A stretch of DNA of 64,000 nt from Paenarthrobacter aurescens TC1 (lineage in GTDB: Bacteria; Actinomycetota; Actinomycetes; Actinomycetales; Micrococcaceae): positions 4,216,001-4,280,000 of the forward strand of contig CP000474.1 of NCBI GenBank assembly GCA_000014925.1. The letters run 5' to 3'. Each line of letters begins with the position of its first letter. Positions within the stretch are counted from its first letter, which is position 1. Below, in pieces: positions 16,644-26,469 of the stretch. The translations under genes were made by a program, and so were the position numbers. The notes under the pieces were generated by a model that had not been told where the DNA came from, ran no database searches, and saw only the letters and a program-made list of their open reading frames with translations.

Positions 16644-17792
16644 TTACGCTTCAGCCTGCCGATCCTCCACGAGCTTTTGCAACGCCGGGAACAGCGGGTG
16701 CGTCGGCGTCAGTTCCGTGATTCGTTCGACGGCGGCAGCCGCGTCCAGTTCGGACAGCAAGTTGGTGAGTTCCACGGCTTCGTCGTCGTTGCCGTCGTCG
16801 AAACGGAGGGCTGCAGACATTGCCTCAAGCAATGCCGCCGGCGTGACGCCGCGTTCGGCCAACTCCGCCGCCGGACCAACGAACCGTTCGTGCCGGCTTA
16901 GCTTCCGCAAAGGCGCCCGGCCCACGCGGTTCACGGTATCGGGCAGGTGCGGGTTGGTGAAGCGGGAAAGGATCTTCTGCACGTACGCTTCCTGCTCAGC
17001 CTCCTCGAACCCGTGCTTGGCCACCAGCAGTTCCTTGGTTTCCTCCAGCACCGCCCGGACCTTCGCTGCCACAGCCGGATCCGCCATGGCATCGGAGATC
17101 TTCTCAAGCCCGGCTGCGTAGCCGAAGTACGCAGCAGAAGCATGGCCGGTGTTCACCGTGAACAGCTTGCGCTCGATATACGGCCCCAGCTCGTCCACGA
17201 AGGTAGCTCCGGGAATCTTCGGGGCGTTGCCGCCGAACGGCGTACGGTCGATGACCCACTCGTAGAACGTCTCCACAGTGACGTCCAGGCCCTGGCCTGG
17301 CGCCTGGTTGGGGACGATGCGGTCCACCGCGGTGTTGGCAAAAACCGCGACGGCGTCCAGGTCGCCGGCGGAGTCGTCCCAAGCCGCCCGGATCTCCGTG
17401 TGGAGGAGGTCCGTGGCATTGATGGCGTTCTCGCAGGCCATGACCTGAAGGGGTGGCAAGTCCGCGGGCCGGACGGCCAGCCCGCGGGCGATCACCGGTG
17501 CCACGAACTTCAGGATGTGCGGCCCCACAGCAGTGGTGAGCACATCCGCCGTCGAGATTTCCTCCACAACAGCAGCTTCCTGCGAAGCGGAATTGAAGGC
17601 ACGGAAGCCGCTAACGGTCTTGACCGCCGGGTTCTCGCCCACCTCGTGGACGTCGTAGCTGCTTGCCGAGGCGAGCTGGCTGATCAGCGCGTCCGCAACA
17701 TCCGCGAACACCACCTCATAGCCGGCCTCGTGAAGCAGCAGCCCCACGAAGCCACGCCCGATGTTGCCTGCCCCAAAATGAACTGCCTTCAC
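16644..17792 (-). CDS. mtlD: Mannitol-1-phosphate 5-dehydrogenase
   Basis: A 382-residue enzyme, the usual MtlD length, oxidising mannitol-1-phosphate to fructose-6-phosphate with NAD+. The N-terminal nucleotide-binding GAGNIGRGF (about residues 7-15), CENAINATD, the helix region with [14 protein letters not shown] (HAxAAY) and the C-terminal [20 protein letters not shown] are diagnostic. Its start overlaps the mtlA stop by one base, so uptake and first oxidation are co-expressed. Confidence 0.95.
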   Translation of the reverse strand: MKAVHFGAGNIGRGFVGLLLHEAGYEVVFADVADALISQLASASSYDVHEVGENPAVKTVSGFRAFNSASQEAAVVEEISTADVLTTAVGPHILKFVAPVIARGLAVRPADLPPLQVMACENAINATDLLHTEIRAAWDDSAGDLDAVAVFANTAVDRIVPNQAPGQGLDVTVETFYEWVIDRTPFGGNAPKIPGATFVDELGPYIERKLFTVNTGHASAAYFGYAAGLEKISDAMADPAVAAKVRAVLEETKELLVAKHGFEEAEQEAYVQKILSRFTNPHLPDTVNRVGRAPLRKLSRHERFVGPAAELAERGVTPAALLEAMSAALRFDDGNDDEAVELTNLLSELDAAAAVERITELTPTHPLFPALQKLVEDRQAEA

Positions 17793-19852
17793 TATGCGTT
17801 GACCTTTCCGAACAGCTCCAAAACTTCATCAACCGTGGTTGCCTCCTCCAACTGGGCCACCTGTGCCTTGTTGGTGAAGATCTTGGCGATCGAGGACAGG
17901 ATGTGGAGGTGCTCATTGTTGAGGCCTGCCACGCCCACCACAAACTTCACTTGCTTGCCGCCCCAGTCGATGCCCTCCGGGTAGCGGATGATGGACACTG
18001 CCGAGTGGTTGATGTGTTCCTTGGCATCGTTGGTGCCGTGCGGGATCGCCAGGAAGCTGCCCATGTACGTGGACACGGATTCCTCGCGCTCGTGCATGGC
18101 GTGGACGTAGCTGACATCCACGGCACCGCGATCCAGCAGGAGCTTTCCGGCCTCGTCAATCGCTGCGTCACGGTCGGTTGCAGTGCCGTTCAGCACCACG
18201 CTTTCGCGGAGCAGGACACCTTTACCTTCGGCGGCTTGACCTTCGACGGCGGCAACCGGCTCGGCGACATGCGCACCGTGGCCGGCGGCTACTGAAGTTG
18301 CGGCGGCGGGCTGGGCTCCGGCGGTGGATTCCGCCGTCGTTCCTGCGTCGGAAGCCGCACCTTCAGTGTTGCTGCTCCGAACCAGTTCAACAATGTCGTC
18401 GTACTTGGGGCTATTCATGAAGTTGTCCACCGAGTAGTGGACGGCGCTGGCCGTCCTCGGCTGGGCGCGTTCGGTCAGATCCTGGTGCGTAACCACCACA
18501 TCGTAGCTGTCGTTCAGGTTGGCGATCGCCGAGTTGGTGACCTTGACCTCCGGGAAGCCGGCCGCCCTGATCTTGTTGCGCAGGACCGAGGCACCCATGG
18601 CGCTGGAACCCATGCCGGCGTCGCAAGCGAACACGATGTTCTGGACGGGGCGAGTGAGCACGGTGCCGGCCTGGGCGCCAGCGTTGTTACCTGTAAGTGC
18701 CGAGGAGACGGAGCTCTTCTTGCCCTTCATGGCCTCCATGCGGGATGTAGCTGCGGAGAGGTCGTCCTCACCCTTGTTCTTGGAGAGACGGAGGATCAAT
18801 GAAGCGATCAGGAAGGAGGCAGTGGTTGCAAAGACCACGGAAAGAATGACGCCCAAGTAGCTATCGCGGGACGTTTGGGCGAGCACGGCGAAGATCGAAC
18901 CGGGGGCGGCCGGCGCCACCAGGCCTGCGTTGGTGACAGCGAGGGTTGCGATGCCGGCCATGCCGCCACCAATGGCAGCGAGGATCAGGACGGGCTTCAT
19001 CAGGACGTACGGGAAGTAGATCTCATGGATGCCACCGAGGAAATGGATGATCGCTGCACCGGGAGCCGAAGCCTTCGCGGCGCCGCGGCCAAAGAACATA
19101 TACGCCAGCAGGATGCCGAAGCCCGGGCCGGGGTTGGCTTCGAGGAGGAAAAGCATCGACTTGCCCTGCTCCAGCGATTGCTGGATGCCCAGCGGCGTCA
19201 GCACGCCATGGTTGATGGCGTTGTTGAGGAACAAGACCTTGGCCGGCTCAATGAAGATGCTGGTCAGCGGGAGGAGTCCGTTGTTGACGAGGAACTGGAC
19301 CACGTTCCCTGCGCCGGTGCTGAACGCCGTCACCAGCGGTGATATGCCGTAGAAGCCGAGGAGGGCTAGGATCGCACCCCAAATACCGGCGGAGAAGTTG
19401 TTCACCAGCATCTCGAAGCCAGGGCGGATCTTGCCGTCCCACAGGCGGTCGAGTTGCTTCATGGTCCAGCCACCGAGGGGGCCCATGATCATGGCGCCGA
19501 TGAACATCGGGATGCCGGCGCCGACGATGACGCCCATGGTACCGATGGCGCCGACGACGCCACCTCGGACGTCATGGACCATTTTGCCGCCCGTGTAGGC
19601 GATCAGCAGGGGAAGCAAGTAGGTGATCATCGGGCCGACCAGGCCCACGTTGGGAACACCCTCGGCGTTGGTGCCGAAGCCACCGAGCACAGGCACAGGA
19701 ATGTACCCCTTCTCGATGAACAGGGCCGTGATGAGGCCCCAGGCGATGAAGGCGCCAATGTTGGGCATGATCATGCCGGACAGGAATGTTCCGAACTTTT
19801 GGACACCAACGCGCACGCTGGTGCGGGGCTTCGCAACGGTCTCTGTTGCCAT
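17792..19852 (-). CDS. mtlA: Mannitol PTS permease EIICBA
   Basis: A 686-residue three-domain PTS permease in the order IIC-IIB-IIA. The IIC membrane part (about 1-345) includes [29 protein letters not shown] and [13 protein letters not shown] (the GGIHE motif). IIB has the phosphorylated Cys410 in [11 protein letters not shown]. An Ala-rich linker leads to IIA with phospho-His605 in AIPHGT. It imports and phosphorylates mannitol using phosphate from EI and HPr, encoded nearby. It starts 66 nt after the TetR stop. Confidence 0.95.
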   Translation of the reverse strand: MATETVAKPRTSVRVGVQKFGTFLSGMIMPNIGAFIAWGLITALFIEKGYIPVPVLGGFGTNAEGVPNVGLVGPMITYLLPLLIAYTGGKMVHDVRGGVVGAIGTMGVIVGAGIPMFIGAMIMGPLGGWTMKQLDRLWDGKIRPGFEMLVNNFSAGIWGAILALLGFYGISPLVTAFSTGAGNVVQFLVNNGLLPLTSIFIEPAKVLFLNNAINHGVLTPLGIQQSLEQGKSMLFLLEANPGPGFGILLAYMFFGRGAAKASAPGAAIIHFLGGIHEIYFPYVLMKPVLILAAIGGGMAGIATLAVTNAGLVAPAAPGSIFAVLAQTSRDSYLGVILSVVFATTASFLIASLILRLSKNKGEDDLSAATSRMEAMKGKKSSVSSALTGNNAGAQAGTVLTRPVQNIVFACDAGMGSSAMGASVLRNKIRAAGFPEVKVTNSAIANLNDSYDVVVTHQDLTERAQPRTASAVHYSVDNFMNSPKYDDIVELVRSSNTEGAASDAGTTAESTAGAQPAAATSVAAGHGAHVAEPVAAVEGQAAEGKGVLLRESVVLNGTATDRDAAIDEAGKLLLDRGAVDVSYVHAMHEREESVSTYMGSFLAIPHGTNDAKEHINHSAVSIIRYPEGIDWGGKQVKFVVGVAGLNNEHLHILSSIAKIFTNKAQVAQLEEATTVDEVLELFGKVNA

Positions 19853-19918
19853 GTGAATTCCTAACGTGTGTCCCGCTGCGGCGCGGGGTCAGTCGATATA
19901 GATCGAGAGAGAACAGCC

Positions 19919-20641
19919 TTAGGAGCTGCTGGAAATGCGGTGAAGCCACTCAAGGAACAGCTTCAATTCAGAGCTGGAAAGTTGGTCCGAATGCGAGGCC
20001 TGCAGTGCCGCATTCAGGGCGATTGCCGCAACAACCACGGACGACTTACCGGAGTCGTCCGCTGCGGCGCCACGGGCGGTGTCCGTGGAGACGGCAAAAA
20101 TCATGGAATCCCGGGTCATCGTTGAGAGCTCGAGGTTCCGTTCTTCCACCGGTTCTGCGATCAACATGAGCGTGACACCCACGTTGGCCGCCAGAATGCT
20201 TCGCGCCGCTTCGCGGGGCGGCACGTTGATCTGGCCGGAGATAGCGGCCTTGTTCAGCATCTCCTCCAGAAGCGCTTCAGCATCGGCCACGATTGCTGGG
20301 CGGCTTTCCGGCCGGATATTGCCGAACATCACCAGATACAGATGGGGTTGACTGAGTCCGAACTGGACGTGGTTGTCCCACATCCGCCGGACATCTTCCA
20401 AGGGCTCCCCGGACGGTGCAAAATCCCGCTCCCCCGCCACATACTCTTCAAATCCGGCTGAAACGACGGCGTCGAACAGGCCTTCTTTGTCGCCAAAGTG
20501 GTGGTAAAGCGTGGGCGCCGTGACCCCGGCAAGCTTGGTGATCTGGCGCGTTGAGACCGCTGACCCCTCCGAATTCGCCAGCAATTCGGCAGCTGCGCGA
20601 AGCAACCGAATTTTGGGCGGAAGCTGGTCATCGAAACTCAT
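19919..20641 (-). CDS. TetR family regulator beside the PTS genes
   Basis: A 240-residue TetR repressor. The N-terminal HTH is clear: KIRLLRAAAELLANSEGSAVSTRQITKLAGVTAPTLYHHFGDKEGLFDAVV (about residues 10-60). The ligand domain is not assignable. It lies upstream of mtlA in the same direction and divergent from ptsI, with a TATAGC-GTT-GCTATA palindrome in the shared region. Control of mannitol PTS genes is inferred from position. Control of mannitol genes by a TetR protein would be unusual. Confidence 0.9.
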   Translation of the reverse strand: MSFDDQLPPKIRLLRAAAELLANSEGSAVSTRQITKLAGVTAPTLYHHFGDKEGLFDAVVSAGFEEYVAGERDFAPSGEPLEDVRRMWDNHVQFGLSQPHLYLVMFGNIRPESRPAIVADAEALLEEMLNKAAISGQINVPPREAARSILAANVGVTLMLIAEPVEERNLELSTMTRDSMIFAVSTDTARGAAADDSGKSSVVVAAIALNAALQASHSDQLSSSELKLFLEWLHRISSSS

Positions 20642-20659
20642 AACCGCTACCCTAGCACC

Positions 20660-20674
20660 TATAGCGTTGCTATA
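20660..20674. promoter_or_regulatory. Probable TetR operator (perfect 6-bp inverted repeat)
   Basis: TATAGC (20660-20665) and GCTATA (20669-20674) flank GTT, 19 nt upstream of the tetR start and about 97 nt upstream of the ptsI start. It is the only strong palindrome in the divergent region, so it may control both directions. Confidence 0.65.
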
Positions 20675-20770
20675 TGAAGTGGCTCACAAAGGAATTTTGT
20701 AGGCTAGTTTTCGAGGCTCCCGGTGCCGTCGCCGGAGGGCCTGAACCAACAAGCAGGAACAGAGGATTCA

Positions 20771-22471
20771 GTGCAGAATTTCCAAGGAGTAGGGGTAAGC
20801 CCTGGCCGCATCATTGGTTCCGTCCGCCAGATGCCCAAGCCGGTGAGTGAGCCGCCGTCGGGAGATCGATTGGCTGCGGACGTGAGCCCGGAAGACGCCG
20901 TCGCGGGCTTGAAAGCGGCTGCGCAGGCGGTCCACGACGAACTCAAGGGACGCGCGGACAGTGCTTCCGGCGACGGCAAAGCCGTCCTCGAAGCCACTGC
21001 CTTGATGGCCAAGGACACCATGCTCCTGAAATCGGCTGCCAAGCTCATCAACGCCGGGTCGTCGGCCGAAAGGGCCATCTGGGAAGCCGGTGCGTCCGTC
21101 TCCGAAATGCTGCACAACCTGGGCGGCTACATGGCCGAGCGTGCCACCGACGTCCTGGATGTCCGCGCCCGCATCGTGGCCGAACTTCGCGGCGTCCCCG
21201 CTCCCGGCATTCCTGCCTCCGACACGCCCTTCATCCTGGTGGCCGAGGACCTCGCTCCCGCCGACACGGCAACACTGAATCCCGCGGTGGTTCAGGCGCT
21301 GGTGACTTCAGGCGGCGGCCCGCAGTCCCACACGGCCATCATTGCGCGTTCGCTCGGCCTGCCCGCCGTGGTTGCAGCCCATGGTGTTGACGACATCGCG
21401 GATGGAACCGAGGTGTACGTGGACGGCGCGGCTGGCTTCATTGCCGTTTCGCCCACCGACGAGCACCGTGCCGCAGCTACGGCCTGGGCGGAAACCTCCG
21501 CCACCCTCGCCGAATTCGACGGAAACGGCACGACGGCGGACGGCCACTTGGTGCCGCTCCTCGCCAACGTCGGTGGAGCCAAGGACGCCGTGGCAGCTGC
21601 CGCTTTGGGCGCCCAGGGAGTGGGCCTGTTCCGCACGGAGTTCTGCTTCCTGGAGCGCGACACCGAACCCTCCGTGGACGAGCAAGCCGCAGCCTACAAA
21701 GCCGTATTCGACGCGTTCCCGGGCAAGAAGGTGGTCCTCCGCACCCTTGACGCGGGCGCCGACAAGCCGCTCCCCTTCCTCACGGATGCCACCGAGCCCA
21801 ACCCTGCACTGGGTGTCCGCGGCTACCGCACCGATTTCACCACACCAGGCGTTCTGGAGCGTCAGCTCGAGGCCATCGCCCGGGCAGCTTCGGAGTCCGA
21901 GGCAGACGTTTGGGTCATGGCCCCCATGATCTCCACGGCCGCCGAAGCCGGACGGTTCGCCTCACTGTGTGCCGCCGCCGGAATCCAAACGCCGGGTGTC
22001 ATGGTGGAAGTTCCCTCTGCCGCGTTGACTGCTGCCACCGTGCTGCGCGAAGTCGGTTTCGCCTCTTTGGGCACCAACGACCTCACCCAGTACGCCATGG
22101 CCGCCGACCGCCAGCTTGGACCCCTCGCGGAACTCAACACTCCGTGGCAGCCTGCCGTGCTTCGGCTCGTGCAGCTCACCGTCGAAGGTGCGGAGCAGGA
22201 AAGCTCTGGTCGCGAAGGTACTGCCAAGCCCGTGGGTGTCTGTGGTGAGGCAGCAGCTGACCCTGCGCTCGCCGTCGTGCTGACCGGCCTGGGCGTCACC
22301 ACACTGTCCATGACCGCGCGCTCCCTGGCCGCCGTCGGGACTGTGCTGAAAACCGTCACGCTGGAGCAGGCCCAGGAACTGGCCCGCCTGGCCCTTTCCG
22401 CGCCCAGCGCCACCGAAGCCCGAGACTGGGTCCGCGCCAAGCTGCCCGTGCTCGAAGAACTCGGCCTCTAA
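20771..22471 (+). CDS. ptsI: PTS Enzyme I (PEP-protein phosphotransferase)
   Basis: A 566-residue cytosolic enzyme that takes phosphate from PEP and passes it to HPr. The phospho-His187 lies in SGGGPQSHTAIIAR. The PEP-binding barrel shows GVGLFRTEFCFL, VVLRTLDAGADKPLPF, VMAPMISTAAEAGRF and LGTNDLTQYAMAADR, and the catalytic Cys is in VGVCGEAAADP. GTG at 20771 with AGAGGA just upstream gives the usual EI length; an ATG at 20723 would add 16 unconserved residues. Followed by ptsH. Confidence 0.95.
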   Translation: MQNFQGVGVSPGRIIGSVRQMPKPVSEPPSGDRLAADVSPEDAVAGLKAAAQAVHDELKGRADSASGDGKAVLEATALMAKDTMLLKSAAKLINAGSSAERAIWEAGASVSEMLHNLGGYMAERATDVLDVRARIVAELRGVPAPGIPASDTPFILVAEDLAPADTATLNPAVVQALVTSGGGPQSHTAIIARSLGLPAVVAAHGVDDIADGTEVYVDGAAGFIAVSPTDEHRAAATAWAETSATLAEFDGNGTTADGHLVPLLANVGGAKDAVAAAALGAQGVGLFRTEFCFLERDTEPSVDEQAAAYKAVFDAFPGKKVVLRTLDAGADKPLPFLTDATEPNPALGVRGYRTDFTTPGVLERQLEAIARAASESEADVWVMAPMISTAAEAGRFASLCAAAGIQTPGVMVEVPSAALTAATVLREVGFASLGTNDLTQYAMAADRQLGPLAELNTPWQPAVLRLVQLTVEGAEQESSGREGTAKPVGVCGEAAADPALAVVLTGLGVTTLSMTARSLAAVGTVLKTVTLEQAQELARLALSAPSATEARDWVRAKLPVLEELGL

Positions 22472-22501
22472 ACCCTGTCTGTTTCTGTCGAAGGAGAAAC
22501 C

Positions 22502-22780
22502 ATGCCCGAACGCACAGCCACCATCGCCAGCCGCTCCGGCCTGCACGCCCGTCCCGCCGCCTTGTTCGCCGAAGCCGCGGGCGAGCAGCCCGTGGAGGTC
22601 ACCATCGCCATGCAGGGCGACCCTGCCGATGACGCCCTCGACGCCGCCAGCATCCTTTCGCTCATGACCCTCGGCGCCGCTAAGGGCGACGTCGTTGTGC
22701 TGCGGGCCGAGGGCGACGGAGCCGACGCTGCGCTGGACGCACTGGTGAAGCTGCTGGAGACGGACCTGGACGCAGAGTAG
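22502..22780 (+). CDS. ptsH: PTS phosphocarrier protein HPr
   Basis: A 92-residue HPr. The active-site His15 is in SRSGLHARPAA. The regulatory-serine region aligns with ASILSLMTLGA (Ser50), although HPr kinase is not usual in these bacteria. Strong GAAGGAG precedes the ATG. Thirty bases after ptsI, so co-transcribed; together they feed phosphate to MtlA and other EII proteins. Confidence 0.95.
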   Translation: MPERTATIASRSGLHARPAALFAEAAGEQPVEVTIAMQGDPADDALDAASILSLMTLGAAKGDVVVLRAEGDGADAALDALVKLLETDLDAE

Positions 22781-22805
22781 TTTTTGCCCGGGCGGCCGTT
22801 TCGAT

Positions 22806-22853
22806 GGTTCCCTGCCAACAGTGCCGTGCGCACGGCATGACCCGCAGGGAACC
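22806..22853. repeat. Nested inverted repeats between ptsH and the HTH gene
   Basis: GGTTCCCTGC (22806-22815) pairs with GCAGGGAACC (22844-22853), and the loop contains a perfect 16-bp palindrome, TGCCGTGCGCACGGCA (22822-22837). No T tract follows, so it is either a weak ptsH terminator or an operator for the DNA-binding protein starting at 22895. Confidence 0.6.
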
Positions 22854-22894
22854 CCCGAATCGGGCAGCCCACTCCCACAGGCTAGGCTTCTGCC

Positions 22895-23314
22895 ATGGCA
22901 TTGATAGCTCCCCGCGTCACTCCTGGCTTGCCCGCCGACGACGCCCGGAATCTGGCGCGCTCCCTCCAGGACAGCGACGACATCACCGTGTTCGTGGATG
23001 GCACGGTCCACCGCCTGCCGAACGAGGCCAGGGACGCCGTCGTCGACCTCCTCGCAAGACTGAGCCGCGGCGAAACGGTGACGGTGAGCAGCGTCGAGGA
23101 AATGCTCACCACATCCCAGGCTGCAGAGCTCGCGGGCATCTCTCACACCTATCTGCGCAACATGACCGATCGCGGCGAAATACCGGTGGAGTACCGGGGA
23201 ACGCATCGTCGGATCCGGCAGGCCGCCATCATCGCCTGGCTGGAAACGCAGAAGAAGAGGCAGCAGGCCGAGGCGAGCGCAGGAGCTGAGGAATCCACCG
23301 ATTCCCACAGCTAG
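22895..23314 (+). CDS. Excisionase-type HTH DNA-binding protein (antitoxin-like)
   Basis: A 139-residue protein with a MerR/Xis-like helix-turn-helix at about residues 70-115: TTSQAAELAGISHTYLRNMTDRGEIPVEYRGTHRRIRQAAIIAWLE. The first 65 residues (DDITVFVDGTVHRLPNEARDAVVDLLARLSRG) match the general pattern of actinobacterial antitoxins that pair with PIN toxins. No PIN gene follows here; the next gene is a TIGR03083 protein. It is therefore either an orphan antitoxin or a stand-alone regulator. Confidence 0.75.
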   Translation: MALIAPRVTPGLPADDARNLARSLQDSDDITVFVDGTVHRLPNEARDAVVDLLARLSRGETVTVSSVEEMLTTSQAAELAGISHTYLRNMTDRGEIPVEYRGTHRRIRQAAIIAWLETQKKRQQAEASAGAEESTDSHS

Positions 23315-23350
23315 CCACCCCGCATCACCAGCATGCTGTTCAATAGCGGT

Positions 23351-23998
23351 ATGGCAACAAGCTCCTCTTCGACCGTTTGGCCTGTGGTGCACCATGAACG
23401 CCGCGCCCTGTTGCAGGATCTGGAGCCGCTTCCGGCAGCTCAATGGCAGACGCCGTCGCTGTGTGCCGGTTGGAACGTGCACGACGTCCTGGCTCACGTA
23501 ATCGACAGCGCCAAGACGACGAGGTTGAGCTTCATCCGCCGGCTGATCGCCGCCCGGATGGACTTCGACCGCGACAACGCCGTGGGTGTGCAGCGCGAAA
23601 AGACACCAGAGCCTGCGCAGACGTTGAACGGGCTGCGCGCGGTGCTTTCGCGGACCTCGGGTCCGCCGGCAAGCTTGGCTACCCGGCTGGTTGAGGCGTT
23701 CGTCCACGGAGAGGATATCCGGCGCCCCCTCGGAATCCGCCGCGAGTACCCTCCTGTCCACGTTGCCACCGCCCTCAAGTACCAACTCAGGACTACAACC
23801 AAAATGGGCGGCGGCAAGGAGATCGCGCACGGCTGGCGCTTGATTGCCACCGACACCGCGTTTGACCACGGGGATGGTCCCGCAGTTGAAGGGCCGGCGA
23901 TCGCGCTGCTTCTTGCCGTGTCGGGACGGCCCGTGAGGGACGACGAATTGAGTGGCCCAGGCGCACCGGTTTTCCTGCAACAATTGGGAATTCAGTGA
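23351..23998 (+). CDS. TIGR03083-like (DinB/maleylpyruvate isomerase fold) protein
   Basis: A 215-residue protein of the mycothiol-dependent maleylpyruvate isomerase N-terminal/DinB fold. LQDLEPLPAAQWQTPSLCAGWNVHDVLAHVID is the conserved beginning, and the metal-binding histidines are probably those in AHVID and EAFVHGEDIRRPLG. I use the ATG at 23351 rather than one 18 nt earlier. Related proteins bind metal and may use mycothiol; the reaction here is unknown. It ends overlapping the hydrolase region. Confidence 0.75.
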   Translation: MATSSSSTVWPVVHHERRALLQDLEPLPAAQWQTPSLCAGWNVHDVLAHVIDSAKTTRLSFIRRLIAARMDFDRDNAVGVQREKTPEPAQTLNGLRAVLSRTSGPPASLATRLVEAFVHGEDIRRPLGIRREYPPVHVATALKYQLRTTTKMGGGKEIAHGWRLIATDTAFDHGDGPAVEGPAIALLLAVSGRPVRDDELSGPGAPVFLQQLGIQ

Positions 23999-24012
23999 AA
24001 GCAGGAGCAAAG

Positions 24013-24804
24013 ATGACCGCGCTACTCTCTGCCGACGTCGAAGTCTTGGGCCTGACCGGCCGGATTCTTTGGACCGAGGGCACGCCTGCGCCGGAACCGG
24101 ACGCCGGGCCCATGTCCGAGCCCGCATATATCCTGATCCACGGCATCGGGGTGTCGCATCGATATCTGGCGCGGCTGCATGCTGTCCTCGCGGCGAGCGC
24201 GCCCACGTATTCACTGGACCTTCCCGGTTTCGCCGGGACTCCCAAGCCTGGGCGCCAGCTTTCAGTGGAGGAATACGGCGCGTTCATTGCCGAGGCCCTG
24301 AAGTCCCGCGGTATCGACTCCTACGTGTTGGTGGGTCACTCCATGGGCGTGCAGTTTGCCATCGAAGCGGCCTTGCACGCCCCCGAGCAGCTCAGGCAGT
24401 TGGTACTGATGGGGCCGGTGGTGGATTCGCGGCACAAGAATGTGTGGCGGCAGTCGCTGGCCCTGACACTGGACGGAATACTCCGCGAGAGCCCCACGTC
24501 CAACTTGATCGTCATGTCCGATTACCTCCGCTGCGGCCCTCGCTGGTACCTCACGGAACTGCCGGTCATGATGAAATACCCCACGGAGAAACGCCTCGCC
24601 GGAGTCCAGGTTCCGGTGCTGGTTCTGCGCGGGAGCCGGGACCATGTGGCGGGCCCCGAATGGTCGCTCCGGCTTTCGCGGGCCGTGGCCCAGGGGCGAC
24701 TGGTGGAAATCCCGGGCGTCGGGCACGTGGCTCAGCACATGCGTCCCAAGGCTGTGGCGGATGCCATCCGGAGCTTTGTCACCGCCACGACTCCCCACCG
24801 CTGA
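24013..24804 (+). CDS. Alpha/beta hydrolase
   Basis: A 263-residue alpha/beta-fold hydrolase. Oxyanion motif LIHGIG, nucleophile Ser in VGHSMG, acid Asp in LRGSRDHVAG and catalytic His in GVGHVAQ are all in order. ATG at 24013 has AGGAG 6 nt upstream and is better than the GTG at 23995 that overlaps the previous stop. Probably an esterase or a small C-C hydrolase; the substrate is unknown. Confidence 0.88.
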   Translation: MTALLSADVEVLGLTGRILWTEGTPAPEPDAGPMSEPAYILIHGIGVSHRYLARLHAVLAASAPTYSLDLPGFAGTPKPGRQLSVEEYGAFIAEALKSRGIDSYVLVGHSMGVQFAIEAALHAPEQLRQLVLMGPVVDSRHKNVWRQSLALTLDGILRESPTSNLIVMSDYLRCGPRWYLTELPVMMKYPTEKRLAGVQVPVLVLRGSRDHVAGPEWSLRLSRAVAQGRLVEIPGVGHVAQHMRPKAVADAIRSFVTATTPHR

Positions 24805-24889
24805 AGGTAAAGTACGACGCCGCCCCATGGCTTGGGTGCCCCTTGTTGGGTCAGCACGTCCCGGCTAGGCTGACGAAGCAAGCACAATA

Positions 24890-24903
24890 GTAAGCTTGCT
24901 TAC
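24890..24903. promoter_or_regulatory. Palindrome before the small acidic protein
   Basis: GTAAGC-TT-GCTTAC is a perfect 14-bp palindrome ending 13 nt before the GTG start at 24917. It may be an operator or part of the untranslated leader. Confidence 0.4.
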
Positions 24904-24916
24904 GAAAGGGCTGATC

Positions 24917-25180
24917 GTGACCGACAAAAACTCGAATGAAGAAACCCAGGGCTTCGGCGCAACCGGCGCAACCGGGCCTTACGACACCACCTCCGATGCC
25001 GACAGCATCCACGACGATCCAGACATGCGCCAGGACGAAGACGATGACCCCGCCGCTTCCGCCAACCCTGATCCCCTCGACGGAAATGTCACAGGCTTGG
25101 AGCCGGGCGGCGGCGTGCCTCCGGGCGAAACCCCACCGGCCGAGGGCAGCATGAGCAGCGACCAAGGCCACGAAGAGTAG
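24917..25180 (+). CDS. Small acidic Pro/Gly-rich protein (DUF6480-like)
   Basis: An 87-residue, very acidic, probably disordered protein with no membrane segment. The C-terminal [22 protein letters not shown] strongly resembles the conserved core of small actinobacterial proteins grouped as DUF6480; that name is from memory. GTG at 24917 with AAAGGG is preferred over a TTG at 24896. It converges on the ligase gene, leaving only 3 nt between stops. Function unknown, possibly stress-related. Confidence 0.65.
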   Translation: MTDKNSNEETQGFGATGATGPYDTTSDADSIHDDPDMRQDEDDDPAASANPDPLDGNVTGLEPGGGVPPGETPPAEGSMSSDQGHEE

Positions 25181-25183
25181 GGG

Positions 25184-26248
25184 CTAGGGCAGCCTCAGGA
25201 TTTCCCCGAGATCGTAGTCGGCAGGCTCTTCCAGTTGCGAGTACGTGCAGCTCTCGGGGGTCCTGTCCGGCCGCCACCTGCGGAACTGTGTGGTGTGCCG
25301 GAACCTGTCACCTTCCATGTAGTCGTACTTTACTTCGATCACAAGTTCGGGGCGCAGCGGCACGAAGGAGAAGTCCTTACCCCCGCTCCACCGGCTTTGT
25401 GCGCCGGGCATGCGTGAACCCCCGGCAGTTTCATCCTGGTTGGCCCACTCACCCCATGGGTGCTCGCTGAGTTCAACCTGGTACGGCTCCAGTTCTGCCA
25501 CCAAAGCCTCCCTGCGGGCCATAGGGAACGATGCCACCACTCCCACATGATGCAGCCGGCCAGTGTCATCGTGCAGGCCGAGCAACATCGACCCCACAAC
25601 TTTCGCGGTCTTGTGCCAACGGAATCCCGCCACCACACAGTCTGCCGTGCGCTCGTGTTTGGTTTTGAACATCACGCGCTTGTTGGGTTGGTAGGCCCCG
25701 TCCAACGGCTTGGAGAGCACACCATCCAGTCCCGCGCCTTCCAACTGCACGAACCACTCCTGCGCCTGTTCAAGATCCGTCACCGCGGGCGTCACGTAGA
25801 CAGGCGGCTCGGCCTTGGCGAACGCACGTTCCAAGATGGCGCGGCGCTCGGAGAACGGCTTGTCCATGAGGTTCTCGTCGCCCAGCGCGAGGATGTCGAA
25901 CGCAATCATGGACGCCGGGGTCTTCTCGGCGAGCATCCGGACGCGGCTGTCGGCGGGGTGGATCCTTTGCTGGAGTACTTCGAATTCGAGCCTCTTGCCC
26001 TCGATCAGGACGATCTCGCCGTCGATCACGCATTTGTCCGGCAGGTTCTTCCTGAGCGCCTCCACCACCTCGGGGAAGTAGCGGGTCATCGGCTTCTCGT
26101 TGCGGCTGCCCAGGACGATCTCGTCGCCATCCTTGAAGACGATGGTCCGGAACCCGTCCCATTTGGGCTCGTAGTGCCCAACATCGGGGATTGTCGGAAC
26201 GGATTTGGCGAGCATGGGCGAGACGGGTGGCATCACAGGCAGGTCCAT
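25184..26248 (-). CDS. ligC: ATP-dependent DNA ligase (LigC type)
   Basis: A 354-residue ATP-dependent ligase that seals nicks in repair. Adenylated Lys29 lies in EPKWDGFR (motif I), followed by LGSRNEKP (Ia), CVIDGEIVLIEG (III), SMIAFDILAL (IIIa), AGLDGVLSKPLDGAYQPNKR (IV) and MFKTKHERTADCVVAGF (V). The C-terminal OB domain ends in FRHTTQFRRWRPDRTPESC. Lacks Ku, polymerase or nuclease domains, so it is the short LigC form, not LigD. The ATG at 26248 is preferred over a TTG two codons earlier. Confidence 0.93.
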   Translation of the reverse strand: MDLPVMPPVSPMLAKSVPTIPDVGHYEPKWDGFRTIVFKDGDEIVLGSRNEKPMTRYFPEVVEALRKNLPDKCVIDGEIVLIEGKRLEFEVLQQRIHPADSRVRMLAEKTPASMIAFDILALGDENLMDKPFSERRAILERAFAKAEPPVYVTPAVTDLEQAQEWFVQLEGAGLDGVLSKPLDGAYQPNKRVMFKTKHERTADCVVAGFRWHKTAKVVGSMLLGLHDDTGRLHHVGVVASFPMARREALVAELEPYQVELSEHPWGEWANQDETAGGSRMPGAQSRWSGGKDFSFVPLRPELVIEVKYDYMEGDRFRHTTQFRRWRPDRTPESCTYSQLEEPADYDLGEILRLP

Positions 26249-26469
26249 AGACAATGTCTACCTGCCGGTGCACCGCGAAGCTAGTGTTAGGCCATGGATA
26301 TCTTGCTCGATCCAGAAGATCCAGCATGAGCTACGTGCCCCGGCGCCAGCCCCGAAGCCTAAGTCATAGAACCCCCTCGCTTGCTCAGACCTACCGCCCG
26401 TTACATTAATGTGACTTTACTTTCCGGCTCATGTACCGTCGTAGGGCGACCCGTATCTCCGCTGGGCCG

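Noticed and set aside
21962..24214. A 750-codon open frame on the minus strand across ptsI, ptsH and the two following genes
   Set aside because: It lies antisense to four well-supported genes, has no recognisable domain and arises from GC-rich third positions.
26293..26328. Eleven-codon frame upstream of the riboswitch, possible leader peptide
   Set aside because: No Shine-Dalgarno and no run of a regulatory amino acid; the riboswitch explains the region better.
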